Shown in pieces: positions 1 through 10,263 of a DNA stretch of 39,825 nt (within the stretch, counting starts at the first letter, position 1; every line of letters starts with the position of its first letter). Source of the DNA: an uncultured Thiocystis sp. (GTDB lineage Bacteria; Pseudomonadota; Gammaproteobacteria; Chromatiales; Chromatiaceae); NCBI RefSeq assembly GCF_903866365.1, contig NZ_CAIPNF010000044.1, forward strand, positions 1-39,825. Direction: 5' to 3'. Below the pieces are notes generated by a model that had not been told where the DNA came from, did no database searches, and worked only from the letters and a program-made list of their open reading frames with translations. The translations under genes and the position numbers were made by a program.

Positions 1-117
1 AATAACCTAGCGAATAAGATAAAGCTTTTTGCAAACGAAATTTTCGATCCAAATTATAAGAAAAGAGAGACATCCTTAGGTCGTTTAAATAGGTTGCTTC
101 TGGAAGTCCAGGCTTAA
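1..117 (+). CDS. 3' end of an unidentified AT-rich gene (partial)
   Basis: Frame 1 is open from the first base to a TAA at 115-117, giving 38 residues that end in LGRLNRLLLEVQA. The stretch is basic and leucine-rich, and far richer in A+T than the sequence that follows, so it probably belongs to a laterally acquired gene lying mostly outside the window. The function cannot be told from the tail. It could also be chance, since 38 codons is short, but the AT-rich composition makes an open frame of this length less likely by accident than it would be in high-GC DNA. Confidence 0.4.
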   Translation, partial: NNLANKIKLFANEIFDPNYKKRETSLGRLNRLLLEVQA

Positions 118-133
118 AAAATCCCGAACACCT

Positions 134-385
134 ATGAGCGAGGACTATAGCCTGCGCGAAATGATCGGTGCCATCGGCGAGATGAGCCAGCGTCAGCGTG
201 CCGAATTAGTCGCGCTTCTGTGGCTCGGGCGCGGTGACTATGGCCTGGAGGAATGGGAAACGGCGGTGGACGACGCGATCGGCGAATACTCGTTGAGCGC
301 GGCCGCGTACCTGATCGGCCATCCGACGGCCCCGGACGATCTTGAAGAAGGGCTGATCGCCCATGGGTATTCCTGTCAGGATTGA
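134..385 (+). CDS. DUF3775-like protein, apparently N-terminally short
   Basis: This encodes 83 residues. The central stretch around residues 20-45 (RAELVALLWLGRGDYGLEEW) matches what I know of the DUF3775 family, whose members carry a LVALxWLGRGD-like core. Family members are usually longer at the N-terminus, and here the core begins almost at once. There is no clear ribosome binding site ahead of ATG 134, and the frame is open upstream only to about 89. Composition changes sharply from AT-rich to GC-rich close to position 120. The gene may be a remnant cut by a rearrangement, or a short family member. No enzymatic role is known for the family. Confidence 0.5.
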   Translation: MSEDYSLREMIGAIGEMSQRQRAELVALLWLGRGDYGLEEWETAVDDAIGEYSLSAAAYLIGHPTAPDDLEEGLIAHGYSCQD

Positions 386-456
386 CCCCCACCTTGCTGG
401 CACCACCGCGCATCCAGGCAGTGGGGATTCATTACGATGAAAGGGTGGCTCCGAAG

Positions 457-644
457 GTGACACCCGAGGCGGTGGAACAGTCACGGTTGCGCGCGGAGAA
501 CGCGCCGCTTAAGCGTGAGGTCGAGATCTGATGCTTCGGTTTCGCTCAGGACAGGCCGAGGCACCACAAGCGCCGCTAGAAGGCATCGACCGGCTCCAAG
601 CACCGCCTGCCCCCAATCACCTGCTCGCGCGCGATTTCACCCTG
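457..644 (+). pseudogene. decayed IS3-family transposase (orfA tail plus orfB fragment)
   Basis: Reading from 457 gives VTPEAVEQSRLRAENAPLKR followed by EVEI and a stop. This is the leucine-zipper tail typical of IS3-family orfA, normally of the form LRxENxxLKxExEILKKA. About 50 nt later, 583-612 gives ASTGSKHRLP, and after a one-base frame change 612-644 gives PNHLLARDFTL. Together these match the IS3 orfB segment T-x-S-x-H-x-L-P...APNLLxRxFT. Most of the transposase is missing and the frames are broken, so the element is dead. Terminal inverted repeats were not found. The assignment rests on motif recognition only. Confidence 0.6.
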
Positions 645-672
645 AGAGCACGCACACGCCATACCTAATGCG

Positions 673-900
673 ATCGGAGTTCCGCCTTACGCGGGTTGCT
701 GTCGGACGACACCTCGTCTCGCGGACGGCCATCACAGTGCCGTCGCGAGTCGGGCGCTGATAATTCGGATGCAGTTGTCATCGACCTCGGTGAAAACCAC
801 CAAACACAACGATCCGCCATTCCGACGTCAATGAAATTAACACCTTCAGTGACCGCCAAAATGGCGCAACCTCCTATCGGAGTTCCGCCTTACGCGGGTT
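673..900. repeat. 25-bp direct repeat pair flanking a toxin remnant
   Basis: The same 25 bases, beginning ATCGGAGTTCCGCC and ending TTACGCGGGTT, occur at 673-697 and 876-900. The second copy runs on into a short tandem of TACGCGGGT. The pair encloses the BrnT-like fragment at 732-859. Whether this is a dispersed genomic repeat or the footprint of a small mobile unit cannot be decided from one locus. Confidence 0.7.
732..859 (-). pseudogene. BrnT-like toxin remnant
   Basis: On the minus strand the frame from 859 reads ...VNFIDVGMADRCV. After a frame change it continues VVFTEVDDNCIRIISARLAT, then AL and a stop at 732-734. The string VVFTE....IRIISARxAT is the hallmark C-terminal half of BrnT, the ribonuclease toxin of BrnTA type II systems, which normally continues with R-R-E-R. 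The reading-frame break near the VVFT segment, the early stop and the missing N-terminal half show it is inactive. No BrnA antitoxin is visible next to it. Antitoxin genes usually follow brnT, and here the expected place is occupied by transposase debris. Confidence 0.55.
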
Positions 901-1241
901 ACGCGGGTGATACCGCCGGGACGATCCTCCTTACTGGAAGGCGCGACACCTTCCGCGTCGCCTCTCCCCGCTGGCGGTGGCAAATCACACTCACCACGAA
1001 AATAGGGCCAGATTCCACAGGATTTCCTGCTCCGGCGATCGACACAAAGATGACCTCGTGGGACGCCCCCGATTGCCTCGGCGATCAGCTCGTATCCATC
1101 GGCCAGGCACTTGAGGGCCGCCGGGTTGGCCATCCCGGGTCGCGGCTCAATGCTCTCGTTGAGGGGATTTTCACCCGGCCCGCGAGACAATCCCAGTGGC
1201 GCTTCCATCATCAGCCCGGCGAAACACATCGCCAGACTCAT
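846..1241 (-). CDS. DUF333-type small protein
   Basis: This encodes about 131 residues if the ATG at 1241 is used; the frame is open further upstream to 1298. Residues around 35-85 read GMANPAALKCLADGYELI... and then CGIWPYFRGEC. This resembles the DUF333 domain (ANPAxxxCxxxGGxL....CxxWxFFRGEC), found in small secreted or lipoprotein-like proteins sometimes called putative hemolysin. The N-terminus MSLAMCFAGLMM is hydrophobic but a weak signal peptide. The tail after the GEC motif runs through the direct repeat at 876-900, so the natural C-terminus may have been replaced. It starts 19 nt after the stop of the protease gene and could be co-transcribed with it. Confidence 0.55.
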   Translation of the reverse strand: MSLAMCFAGLMMEAPLGLSRGPGENPLNESIEPRPGMANPAALKCLADGYELIAEAIGGVPRGHLCVDRRSRKSCGIWPYFRGECDLPPPAGRGDAEGVAPSSKEDRPGGITRVTRVRRNSDRRLRHFGGH

Positions 1242-1260
1242 GAACCGACTTGATCGATGA

Positions 1261-3834
1261 TTACTCAAGCGCGCTTCCACCCGGCATGGGTGTAGCATTG
1301 GTCACCGGGAACAGCACTTGCGCGGCGGCCTTGGCGCGTTTTGTCTGGATCGCCTCGCCGATGGCCAGGCTCGGGCCATCGTTTGCGCTCAAAACCCGCA
1401 TCGTCATGCCTCCCTCGGGCGTGCGTGTCAATTCGACTTTTTGCATTGACACGCCTTGTCCCAGTGGCCTTCGACCGTTGTGGGCCGATTGGGGATCGGG
1501 AATCGCCTCGGTCACGACGTCGTCCGCCGCCATGCTCTGGCTCACGGCTCCCAGACCGCCCACCGTAACCCTGCCCCAACTATAGGAGCCGTTATTGAGC
1601 TCATTGCTTTCCTCGACCGCATTCAAGTCATCCACCCACAGCCCTATGTAATAGACGCCGGGTGCGACACTCCAGCCGTCATGGTCCTGATACAGCGAGA
1701 ACCGCGCCACGCTGGAGGCGTCACGATAAATATAGCTACCGGGGTTTAGAATATTTCCCGCCCGCTCATAGAACAGAAACGTCTCATTGCCATTGCCAAC
1801 GACTTGGTCCCAGTCGAGAATAAGGTTCACATACCAATCCGGTGTGTACGCCGGACTCGCTCCATTGTTGATGATCTCATAGCTTAGCGTGCCATTGCCC
1901 CACCCGTCCCACTGCGCATACCAATCATTCACCACCAGGTCTGGTAACAAGTTAGCGATATGCTCCACACCGCTCGCCCGCGAGACGTTGTCGTATTCAT
2001 TCGACTCAGGCGTGGTATTCAGGTCATCGACCCAGACGGCAAAATAATAATCCCCACTTTCAAGATTGTCCGGAAGTTGAAAATCGATTGCGTTATTGTC
2101 ATCGCGGTAGGCCGACTCCCCCGGCTCCAGTTCGAATGAAATGGTCTCGTAAATGACATAGTGGTCGCTCGAACTGATCTCGGCGTTTCGCGACAGCATC
2201 AGATTGACGTCGAAGCCAGCCGCCGCAACGCCCTGTCCATTGTTGAGGACGGTGTATTGCAACACGCCTCGTCCACGCGGTCTGGGGTCGTAGGAAGGAA
2301 TCGTCCAGGAGGAGACCACCAGGTTAGGCAGCAGGTCATCGTCTTGGACCGGTTCGGTGGGGTTCACTGGATCGGGTAGGGGACGCGGATCGTTTTCCCT
2401 GTCCTCGAGCACATAGGCTTGAGTCAGCGTGCCTTGCGAGGCGAAGTCATAGGGCATCCAGAAATAGCCATTGTCGCCCCAGTCGCTTCCCCATGAGTTG
2501 ATGACGCGAAATGCCCCTCCAAAGCGATTGTCGTCGTAGCCGACAATGGTGATCGCGTGTCCCCCGAGGTCATTGTTGGAGGCAGTGTTGTAGACGGAAT
2601 TCACGCCCTCCAGCTTGCCAAACGAGGGATAAACGCGGACGCCGCCGATGACCGGTTTGCGATTGGCGAGCGCCGCCTTGATCTGCGAGGTGTCGTTGAC
2701 GCGAGACCAGGATTGTGCACGGTATCGGGATGCCTCGGAGACCGCAGCCGAGGTCGGCTGGCCGAGATAATCGAGCGCGCTGTAGGGCATCGTCGCCAGG
2801 CTGGCGATTCCATGCTGCACGGCCAGATCGAGCGCGTCACTGATATGGCATCCCTGATCCTCGCCATCATTGATCTGGTTGTAAACGAAGGCTGGGCTGA
2901 ACAGGTGATCGCTGGTATTGAGCGGCCAGTCGTTTTCGATCTTTTCCTGATACGACTTGAGTGCGTAGGCCACGGCCCAGCCGACACAGCTATTTTGCTG
3001 TCCCTGATCGCCGGGGACCGGGAACGATGGACTCAGGTCAATCGACGAGGGCGGTGTGGGCTCGTCGTTGGGCGCGCCAAGCAAGTCGCTGTTGAAACCG
3101 CTCAGATTAAAGCTTGCGTAGACGCTCGGCTCTATTTCCTCGCTGCCCGCTTCGTTATCCTTGAAGACGCCAAGGGCGAGCGTGACGAGCGCCGGAGGGC
3201 TATAGTGCGCTCCATCCGTAACCCGGTAAGTCACTGAGATGGCGCTCGCGCTGGTGGGCGTGAGAGTCAGATAGAGTTTTCCCGAGTTCGGATTGACATA
3301 CGCCGCTTGGTAACCCGCGCCGGCGGCGGGCGAGGCAAGTTCGTAGATGAGCACGTCGCCATCGGCATCGTGGCCCGACAACTGCTGTTCGAAATAGGGG
3401 ACCGAGGGATTGGCGCTGACGGTAATGGGATCGGCCAGCGGTACGGTATCGCCTCCGGGGCCGACGAGCCCGATCGAAATCACCTTCCAGTCCAGCGTGC
3501 CTTCCAGTACGGCGGCGGGCGCCAGAAATGCCGTATAGCGCGTGCCCGCGTGCTCCACGCAGTGAATCGACAGATTCAGCGCCGCGTCGGCGTTCGCCGC
3601 GGCATTGACGGCGGCGGATGGGCCATCCCGAGTCAGTCGAAAATAGATAGCTCCCGGGTCGGCTGGATTGGCGTATCCCTGAAACAAGACATCGTGCATG
3701 ACCCCCTGGTATTGCGCGCTTGGCAATGTCATCAACGACAAATCGGAGGCGACGGCGCCGCACTCCGAATGCGCTTGCGGTCCAATGACGAACAAACCAG
3801 TCATCAAGACCAGTGCTCTTGACAAGGAAATCAT
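1261..3834 (-). CDS. secreted papain-family (C1A) cysteine protease with two CARDB domains
   Basis: The start at 3834 is preferred over 3864 because GAGGG sits just ahead of it and the protein then opens with a signal peptide (MISLSRALVLMTGLFVIG, with likely cleavage after the Ala-His-Ser stretch). In the resulting 857 residues, about 30-235 form beta-rich Ig/cadherin-like sequence. The peptidase domain follows, with catalytic Cys283 in GQQNSCVGWAVAY, His426 in LGGHAITIVGYDD and Asn446 in INSWGSDWGDNG. All three papain-type catalytic residues are present. Two repeats starting LLPNLVV and LLPDLVV and ending WVDDLN...ESNEYDN or ESNELNN are CARDB-type adhesion folds. The enzyme is probably exported and acts on extracellular or envelope proteins. 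Its substrate is unknown. Confidence 0.88.
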   Translation of the reverse strand: MISLSRALVLMTGLFVIGPQAHSECGAVASDLSLMTLPSAQYQGVMHDVLFQGYANPADPGAIYFRLTRDGPSAAVNAAANADAALNLSIHCVEHAGTRYTAFLAPAAVLEGTLDWKVISIGLVGPGGDTVPLADPITVSANPSVPYFEQQLSGHDADGDVLIYELASPAAGAGYQAAYVNPNSGKLYLTLTPTSASAISVTYRVTDGAHYSPPALVTLALGVFKDNEAGSEEIEPSVYASFNLSGFNSDLLGAPNDEPTPPSSIDLSPSFPVPGDQGQQNSCVGWAVAYALKSYQEKIENDWPLNTSDHLFSPAFVYNQINDGEDQGCHISDALDLAVQHGIASLATMPYSALDYLGQPTSAAVSEASRYRAQSWSRVNDTSQIKAALANRKPVIGGVRVYPSFGKLEGVNSVYNTASNNDLGGHAITIVGYDDNRFGGAFRVINSWGSDWGDNGYFWMPYDFASQGTLTQAYVLEDRENDPRPLPDPVNPTEPVQDDDLLPNLVVSSWTIPSYDPRPRGRGVLQYTVLNNGQGVAAAGFDVNLMLSRNAEISSSDHYVIYETISFELEPGESAYRDDNNAIDFQLPDNLESGDYYFAVWVDDLNTTPESNEYDNVSRASGVEHIANLLPDLVVNDWYAQWDGWGNGTLSYEIINNGASPAYTPDWYVNLILDWDQVVGNGNETFLFYERAGNILNPGSYIYRDASSVARFSLYQDHDGWSVAPGVYYIGLWVDDLNAVEESNELNNGSYSWGRVTVGGLGAVSQSMAADDVVTEAIPDPQSAHNGRRPLGQGVSMQKVELTRTPEGGMTMRVLSANDGPSLAIGEAIQTKRAKAAAQVLFPVTNATPMPGGSALE

Positions 3835-3872
3835 TTCGCCCTCTCGTGTTTGATTAAATCGCATTCAGATCA

Positions 3873-4001
3873 TCACGCGATGCTGTCTGAAATGCTTGGT
3901 TTTTCTCCGGCACCCTTGATCGGTGTGAAGCCTGTCGGCCGGCCATGGACCCGCAAGGCATTCTCCAGGCAGTCAACGCAGAAACATGCGATGCAAGCCA
4001 T
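3873..4001 (-). CDS. possible 42-residue cysteine-rich protein
   Basis: A short frame starts 12 nt after the dapB stop codon: MACIACFCVDCLENALRVHG and on to a TGA at 3873-3875. Four cysteines cluster in the first 11 residues (C-x2-C-x-C-x2-C), a spacing that could bind zinc or an iron-sulfur centre. The position is right for the last gene of the heat-shock/dapB transcript. There is no convincing ribosome binding site, and I do not recognise the family. It may be a real small protein or chance. Conservation of the frame in relatives would decide. Confidence 0.35.
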   Translation of the reverse strand: MACIACFCVDCLENALRVHGRPTGFTPIKGAGEKPSISDSIA

Positions 4002-4013
4002 CGTGAATTTCGC

Positions 4014-4847
<834 letters not shown>

Positions 4848-4908
4848 TCAAGCGGTTTCCCGTCGACAGTCATCATGCACGTCCGCAAACATCAAACTGA
4901 CAACTTCC

Positions 4909-6048
4909 TTACAACCCCATCTTCTCGAAGAAATTCTTGACCCCATCCAGCCAGGAATGCGACTGCGGATTGTGGTGCGATCCGCCCTCCTTCACGCTGA
5001 TCTCGAATTCCTGCAACAGTTCCTTCTGACGCTCGGTCAGATTGACCGGGGTCTCGACCGTGACCCGACAGATGAGATCCCCGACCGGTCCGCCGCGCAC
5101 CGGTTTCACGCCTTTGTTGCGAACCCGGAACATCTTGCCGGTCTGGGTGCCGCCGGGAATCTTCAGCATGACCTTGCCGTCGAGGGTCGGCACCTCAAGT
5201 TCGCCGCCCAGGGCAGCGGTGACGAAGCCGATCGGCACCTGACAATAGAGATTGCTTTCCTCGCGGGTAAAGATGGGGTGATCCAACACCTGGATCTGCA
5301 CATAGAGATCGCCCGGCGGACCGCCCTGCTCGCCGCGCTCGCCCTCACCGGCGAGACGGATGCGATCGCCATTGTCCACGCCCGCGGGCACCTTGACCGA
5401 CAGGGTCTTTTCTTCCTGTAGACGACCGCGACCCCGACAGTGACTGCAGGGCTCAGCGATGACGGTACCCGCGCCACGGCACTCGGGACAGGTCTGCTGA
5501 ATGGAGAAAAAGCCCTGCTGCATCCGCACCTGGCCAACCCCGCCGCAGGTTGTACAGGTCTTGGGCTGCGTGCCCGGCTTGGCCCCGGTCCCGCCGCAGA
5601 ATTGGCAGTCCACCAGGGTCGGGAGACGAATCTTGACTTCCTTGCCGTTCACTGCGTCTTCGAGCGGGAGCGACAGGTCGTAGCGCAGATCGACGCCCCG
5701 CTGGGTCCGGCGTCCGCCACCCGCGCGCCCGCCGAAGATGTCGCCGAAGACGTCGCCGAAGATATCCGAGAAAGAGCCGGCCCCGGCGAAATCGCCGGGG
5801 CCGGCAAAACCGCCTGCGCCCGCGTCAACGCCAGCATGACCGAACTGATCGTAGGCCGAGCGCTTTTTCGGATCGCTCAGGACATCGTGGGCCAGCTTGG
5901 CCTCCTTAAATTTCGCCTCGGCATCCGCGTCGCCGGTGTTGCGGTCGGGATGATATTTCATCGCCAGCCGGCGAAACGCCTTCTTGAGGTCGGCCTCGCT
6001 GGCGTTGCGTGGAACGCCCAAAACTTCGTAATAGTCGCGCTTTGCCAT
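4909..6048 (-). CDS. dnaJ: chaperone protein DnaJ
   Basis: DnaJ is the J-domain co-chaperone that delivers substrates to DnaK and stimulates its ATPase. The 379-residue product has the J domain with HPD at 33-35, a Gly/Phe-rich linker ([15 protein letters not shown]), and four CxxCxGxG zinc-finger repeats ([32 protein letters not shown]). The C-terminal substrate-binding domains follow. This is a complete type I DnaJ of normal length. An intrinsic terminator-like hairpin lies between dnaK and this gene, so dnaJ is expected to be made at a lower level than dnaK unless it has its own promoter. Confidence 0.97.
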   Translation of the reverse strand: MAKRDYYEVLGVPRNASEADLKKAFRRLAMKYHPDRNTGDADAEAKFKEAKLAHDVLSDPKKRSAYDQFGHAGVDAGAGGFAGPGDFAGAGSFSDIFGDVFGDIFGGRAGGGRRTQRGVDLRYDLSLPLEDAVNGKEVKIRLPTLVDCQFCGGTGAKPGTQPKTCTTCGGVGQVRMQQGFFSIQQTCPECRGAGTVIAEPCSHCRGRGRLQEEKTLSVKVPAGVDNGDRIRLAGEGERGEQGGPPGDLYVQIQVLDHPIFTREESNLYCQVPIGFVTAALGGELEVPTLDGKVMLKIPGGTQTGKMFRVRNKGVKPVRGGPVGDLICRVTVETPVNLTERQKELLQEFEISVKEGGSHHNPQSHSWLDGVKNFFEKMGL

Positions 6049-6094
6049 GTCTTTACGTCCAACCGCCAGTGGCTAGTCGATCACCAGCCCCTTC

Positions 6095-6125
6095 AAAACA
6101 GAAAGCGCACGGGCGACCCGTGCGC
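6095..6125 (-). terminator. intrinsic terminator/attenuator between dnaK and dnaJ
   Basis: Read on the minus strand, GCGCACGGG (6125-6117) and CCCGTGCGC (6113-6105) form a perfect 9-bp stem with a TCG loop. It is followed directly by TTTCTGTTTTG. This has the form of a Rho-independent terminator placed after dnaK and before dnaJ. Confidence 0.75.
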
Positions 6126-6175
6126 CTGTACGCTTTCATCCTAATGGACTGGCGGCCGTCGGCCAGCCATTCGCC

Positions 6176-8101
<1,926 letters not shown>

Positions 8102-8190
8102 GAGCATATTCTCCGATAATGTCTTGGTGGCGCGATGGCGCCAGATTGTTCAGTGAGTTGGGGAAAACCCCGCGCCATTCAAGCCGGTGA

Positions 8191-8862
8191 TCACGCGACT
8201 GGTTGAGACACCAGGACCAGTGCCGGGCGCACCAGGCGACCGTTTAAGGTATAGCCCTTCTGAATCACGGCCACCACGGTATTCGGCGGCAGATCGGCGC
8301 GCGGCTGAGTGGAAATGGCTTGGTGGAATTCCGGATCGAAGGGCTGTTCCAGCGGCTCGACGGGCGCGACCCCGAACTTGTCCATCACGTCGCCAAGCAA
8401 CTTCAACGTCAATTCGGTGCCTTCGCGGAGCTTGTCGATATCGACGGTCTCTTCCAGCGCCGCGTTGTGTCCCAATTCCAGGCTGTCGCGCACCTGGAGC
8501 AGTTCGCGCACGAAGCTGTCCAGGGCATATTTATGGGCCTTTTCCAGTTCGTTGGAATGACGGCGCCGGATGTTCTCCATCTCGGCGCGCGCGCGCAGGA
8601 GCTGATCGCGGTTCTCGTCCGCCGCCGCGCGCACCTCGGTCAGCGCGACGGCCAATTCCTCCAGCGACGGTGGCGACGGCTCGGCGGGCGGCGCGCTCTC
8701 CGGCACGCTAGCATCGGGCGGTGCCGACACATCCGCCGCCGACGCCTTGATGTACGCATCGACGGCCGCCCGCTTGGCCGCCTCCTCTCCGGCGGGGATC
8801 GCTGGCTCCGAGGCCGCTGATTCCGGCGGCTCTGGCTCGATACGATGTGGATCCGTGTTCAT
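8191..8862 (-). CDS. grpE: nucleotide exchange factor GrpE
   Basis: GrpE exchanges ADP for ATP on DnaK. The start at 8862 is set by a near-perfect GGAGGT five bases ahead of the ATG; the longer frame to 9015 would run into hrcA and lacks such a site. The 223-residue product has an acidic, proline-rich N-terminal extension (about residues 1-70), a long coiled coil (ENRDQLLRARAEMENIRRR) and the C-terminal beta domain with the family motifs FDPEFHQAIS and GYTLNGRLVRPALVLVS. It is complete. Confidence 0.96.
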   Translation of the reverse strand: MNTDPHRIEPEPPESAASEPAIPAGEEAAKRAAVDAYIKASAADVSAPPDASVPESAPPAEPSPPSLEELAVALTEVRAAADENRDQLLRARAEMENIRRRHSNELEKAHKYALDSFVRELLQVRDSLELGHNAALEETVDIDKLREGTELTLKLLGDVMDKFGVAPVEPLEQPFDPEFHQAISTQPRADLPPNTVVAVIQKGYTLNGRLVRPALVLVSQPVA

Positions 8863-8952
8863 GTTGACCTCCAACTGCTGCGGACGAGCATGCTCCCGGG
8901 CGCTCTCAACGCCGGGTCGCCTGCTCGCGTGATTTCGATTTTTTGGGCGCGC

Positions 8953-8970
8953 CCCGACGCCCGCGTCGGG
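8953..8970 (-). other. hairpin between hrcA and grpE
   Basis: CCCGACGC (8953-8960) and GCGTCGGG (8963-8970) are perfectly complementary across a two-base spacer, within the 112-nt gap between hrcA and grpE. No T-run follows on the minus strand, so it is more likely an mRNA processing or stability hairpin than a terminator. It could also be chance in GC-rich DNA. Confidence 0.4.
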
Positions 8971-8974
8971 CACG

Positions 8975-10048
8975 TCACTGGCGCAGCGCCGCCGCCAGCA
9001 ACCGCGCGGTGACATCGACGATCGGCACCACGCGCTGATAATCCATCCGGGTCGGACCGATCACGCCGAGCACGCCGACCACCCGATCCTCGACCCGATA
9101 GCTCGTCGTCACGACACTGCAATCGTCCAGAAGCGCGTACCCGGACTCCTCGCCGATAAATATCTGCACGCCCTCCGCGGCGATACAGCGGTCGAGAATG
9201 TGCAGGATTTCGCGTTTCTGATTGAAGGCGTCGAACAATTGCCTGATGCGGTCCATGCTCGCCAGTTCGCCAAACTCCATCAGATTCGTCTGTCCAGCGA
9301 TGAAGCAGTCGTCCCGGCTTTCGGCGGCCTCCACGACTTCCTGCGCCAGCGCCGCCGCGCGGATCATCTGCTGATCCATGCTGGCATGCGCATTCTTTAA
9401 ATCGTCCAGCAGGCGCTTGCGGACCTCGCCGATGTCCTGGCCGGTGAACATCCGATTGAGATAATTCGATGCCTGCTCTAACTGGGACGGGGTGAAATGC
9501 CGTTCCGTGCCCATGATCCGGTTATGCACCTCTCCTTCGCTGGTGACCAGAATGGCCAGCACCCGCTTCTCGGACAGGGGCAGGAGTTCGATCTGACGAA
9601 AGACATTGCGCTCATGGCGCGGCAGCATCACCACGCCAGCCAGATGCGTGATGCCCGAGAGCAGCGTCGAGGCCGTCTCGATCAACGACTTGGCATCCGT
9701 GCGGACATCGAAGCGCGTGCGCAGCGAGGCGATGTCATCCTCCGAGGGCGCCCGCCAGGTCAGGAGCGAATTCACGAACAGCCGATACCCGGCCACGGTC
9801 GGCACCCGGCCCGCGGAGGTATGAGGCGACACCACCAGACCCAGCTCCTCCAGGTCCGACATGACATTACGGACGGTCGCCGGACTCAGATCCAGCCCCG
9901 TGTCTTTCGCGAGGGTGCGCGAGCCGACCGGCTGACCGTCTCGACTATAGCGCTCGACCAGCGCTTTCAGAAAATGAAGCGCGCGCTCGCTGACCGGGTT
10001 GTCGGTCTGTCGTGTCTCGGATTTCAATGTCGATTTGCCAGCGATCAC
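8975..10048 (-). CDS. hrcA: heat-inducible transcription repressor HrcA
   Basis: HrcA represses chaperone operons by binding CIRCE, and its activity is tuned by chaperones. The winged-helix N-terminus includes ERALHFLKALVERYSRDGQP and GSRTLAKDTGLDLSPATVRN. The C-terminal part carries GVLGVIGPTRMDYQRVVPIV, the conserved HrcA end. The start is uncertain. The frame is open to a GTG at 10108, but that codon lies inside the CIRCE operator at the predicted 5' end of the transcript. GTG 10048 is used here (357 residues); TTG 10027 (350 residues) is close to the usual family length. Neither has a strong ribosome binding site. The gene heads the operon that includes its targets. Confidence 0.93.
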   Translation of the reverse strand: MIAGKSTLKSETRQTDNPVSERALHFLKALVERYSRDGQPVGSRTLAKDTGLDLSPATVRNVMSDLEELGLVVSPHTSAGRVPTVAGYRLFVNSLLTWRAPSEDDIASLRTRFDVRTDAKSLIETASTLLSGITHLAGVVMLPRHERNVFRQIELLPLSEKRVLAILVTSEGEVHNRIMGTERHFTPSQLEQASNYLNRMFTGQDIGEVRKRLLDDLKNAHASMDQQMIRAAALAQEVVEAAESRDDCFIAGQTNLMEFGELASMDRIRQLFDAFNQKREILHILDRCIAAEGVQIFIGEESGYALLDDCSVVTTSYRVEDRVVGVLGVIGPTRMDYQRVVPIVDVTARLLAAALRQ

Positions 10049-10094
10049 AATGGTTTGAATCGTCAACCGGAGAAGGGCTCTCTGAACCGCTATT

Positions 10095-10121
10095 TTAGCA
10101 CTCACCACAAGAGAGTGCTAA
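10095..10121 (-). promoter_or_regulatory. CIRCE operator
   Basis: The perfect consensus inverted repeat TTAGCACTC-N9-GAGTGCTAA occupies 10095-10121, directly downstream of the -10 box of the hrcA promoter. It is the binding site for the HrcA repressor encoded by the first gene of the operon, so the operon is autoregulated. Confidence 0.97.
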
Positions 10122-10127
10122 CACCTG

Positions 10128-10156
10128 AATTTAGGGATCGAGACCGCGCCTGTCAA
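10128..10156 (-). promoter_or_regulatory. sigma-70 promoter of hrcA-grpE-dnaK-dnaJ
   Basis: On the minus strand a perfect -35 box TTGACA (10156-10151), a 17-base spacer and a -10 box TAAATT (10133-10128) precede the CIRCE element by 6 nt. The predicted start point falls at about 10121, the edge of the operator. No sigma-32-type promoter was recognised here. Confidence 0.85.
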
Positions 10157-10263
10157 GACTCCCGCATGCGCACACACCGTCGCCGATTCAGTCTTGGCGC
10201 GATTGCCGCCCCATGCTAACGTTGCGCGGTCTTCTCCGTCGGCCACCATGCCAATCAGATCCC

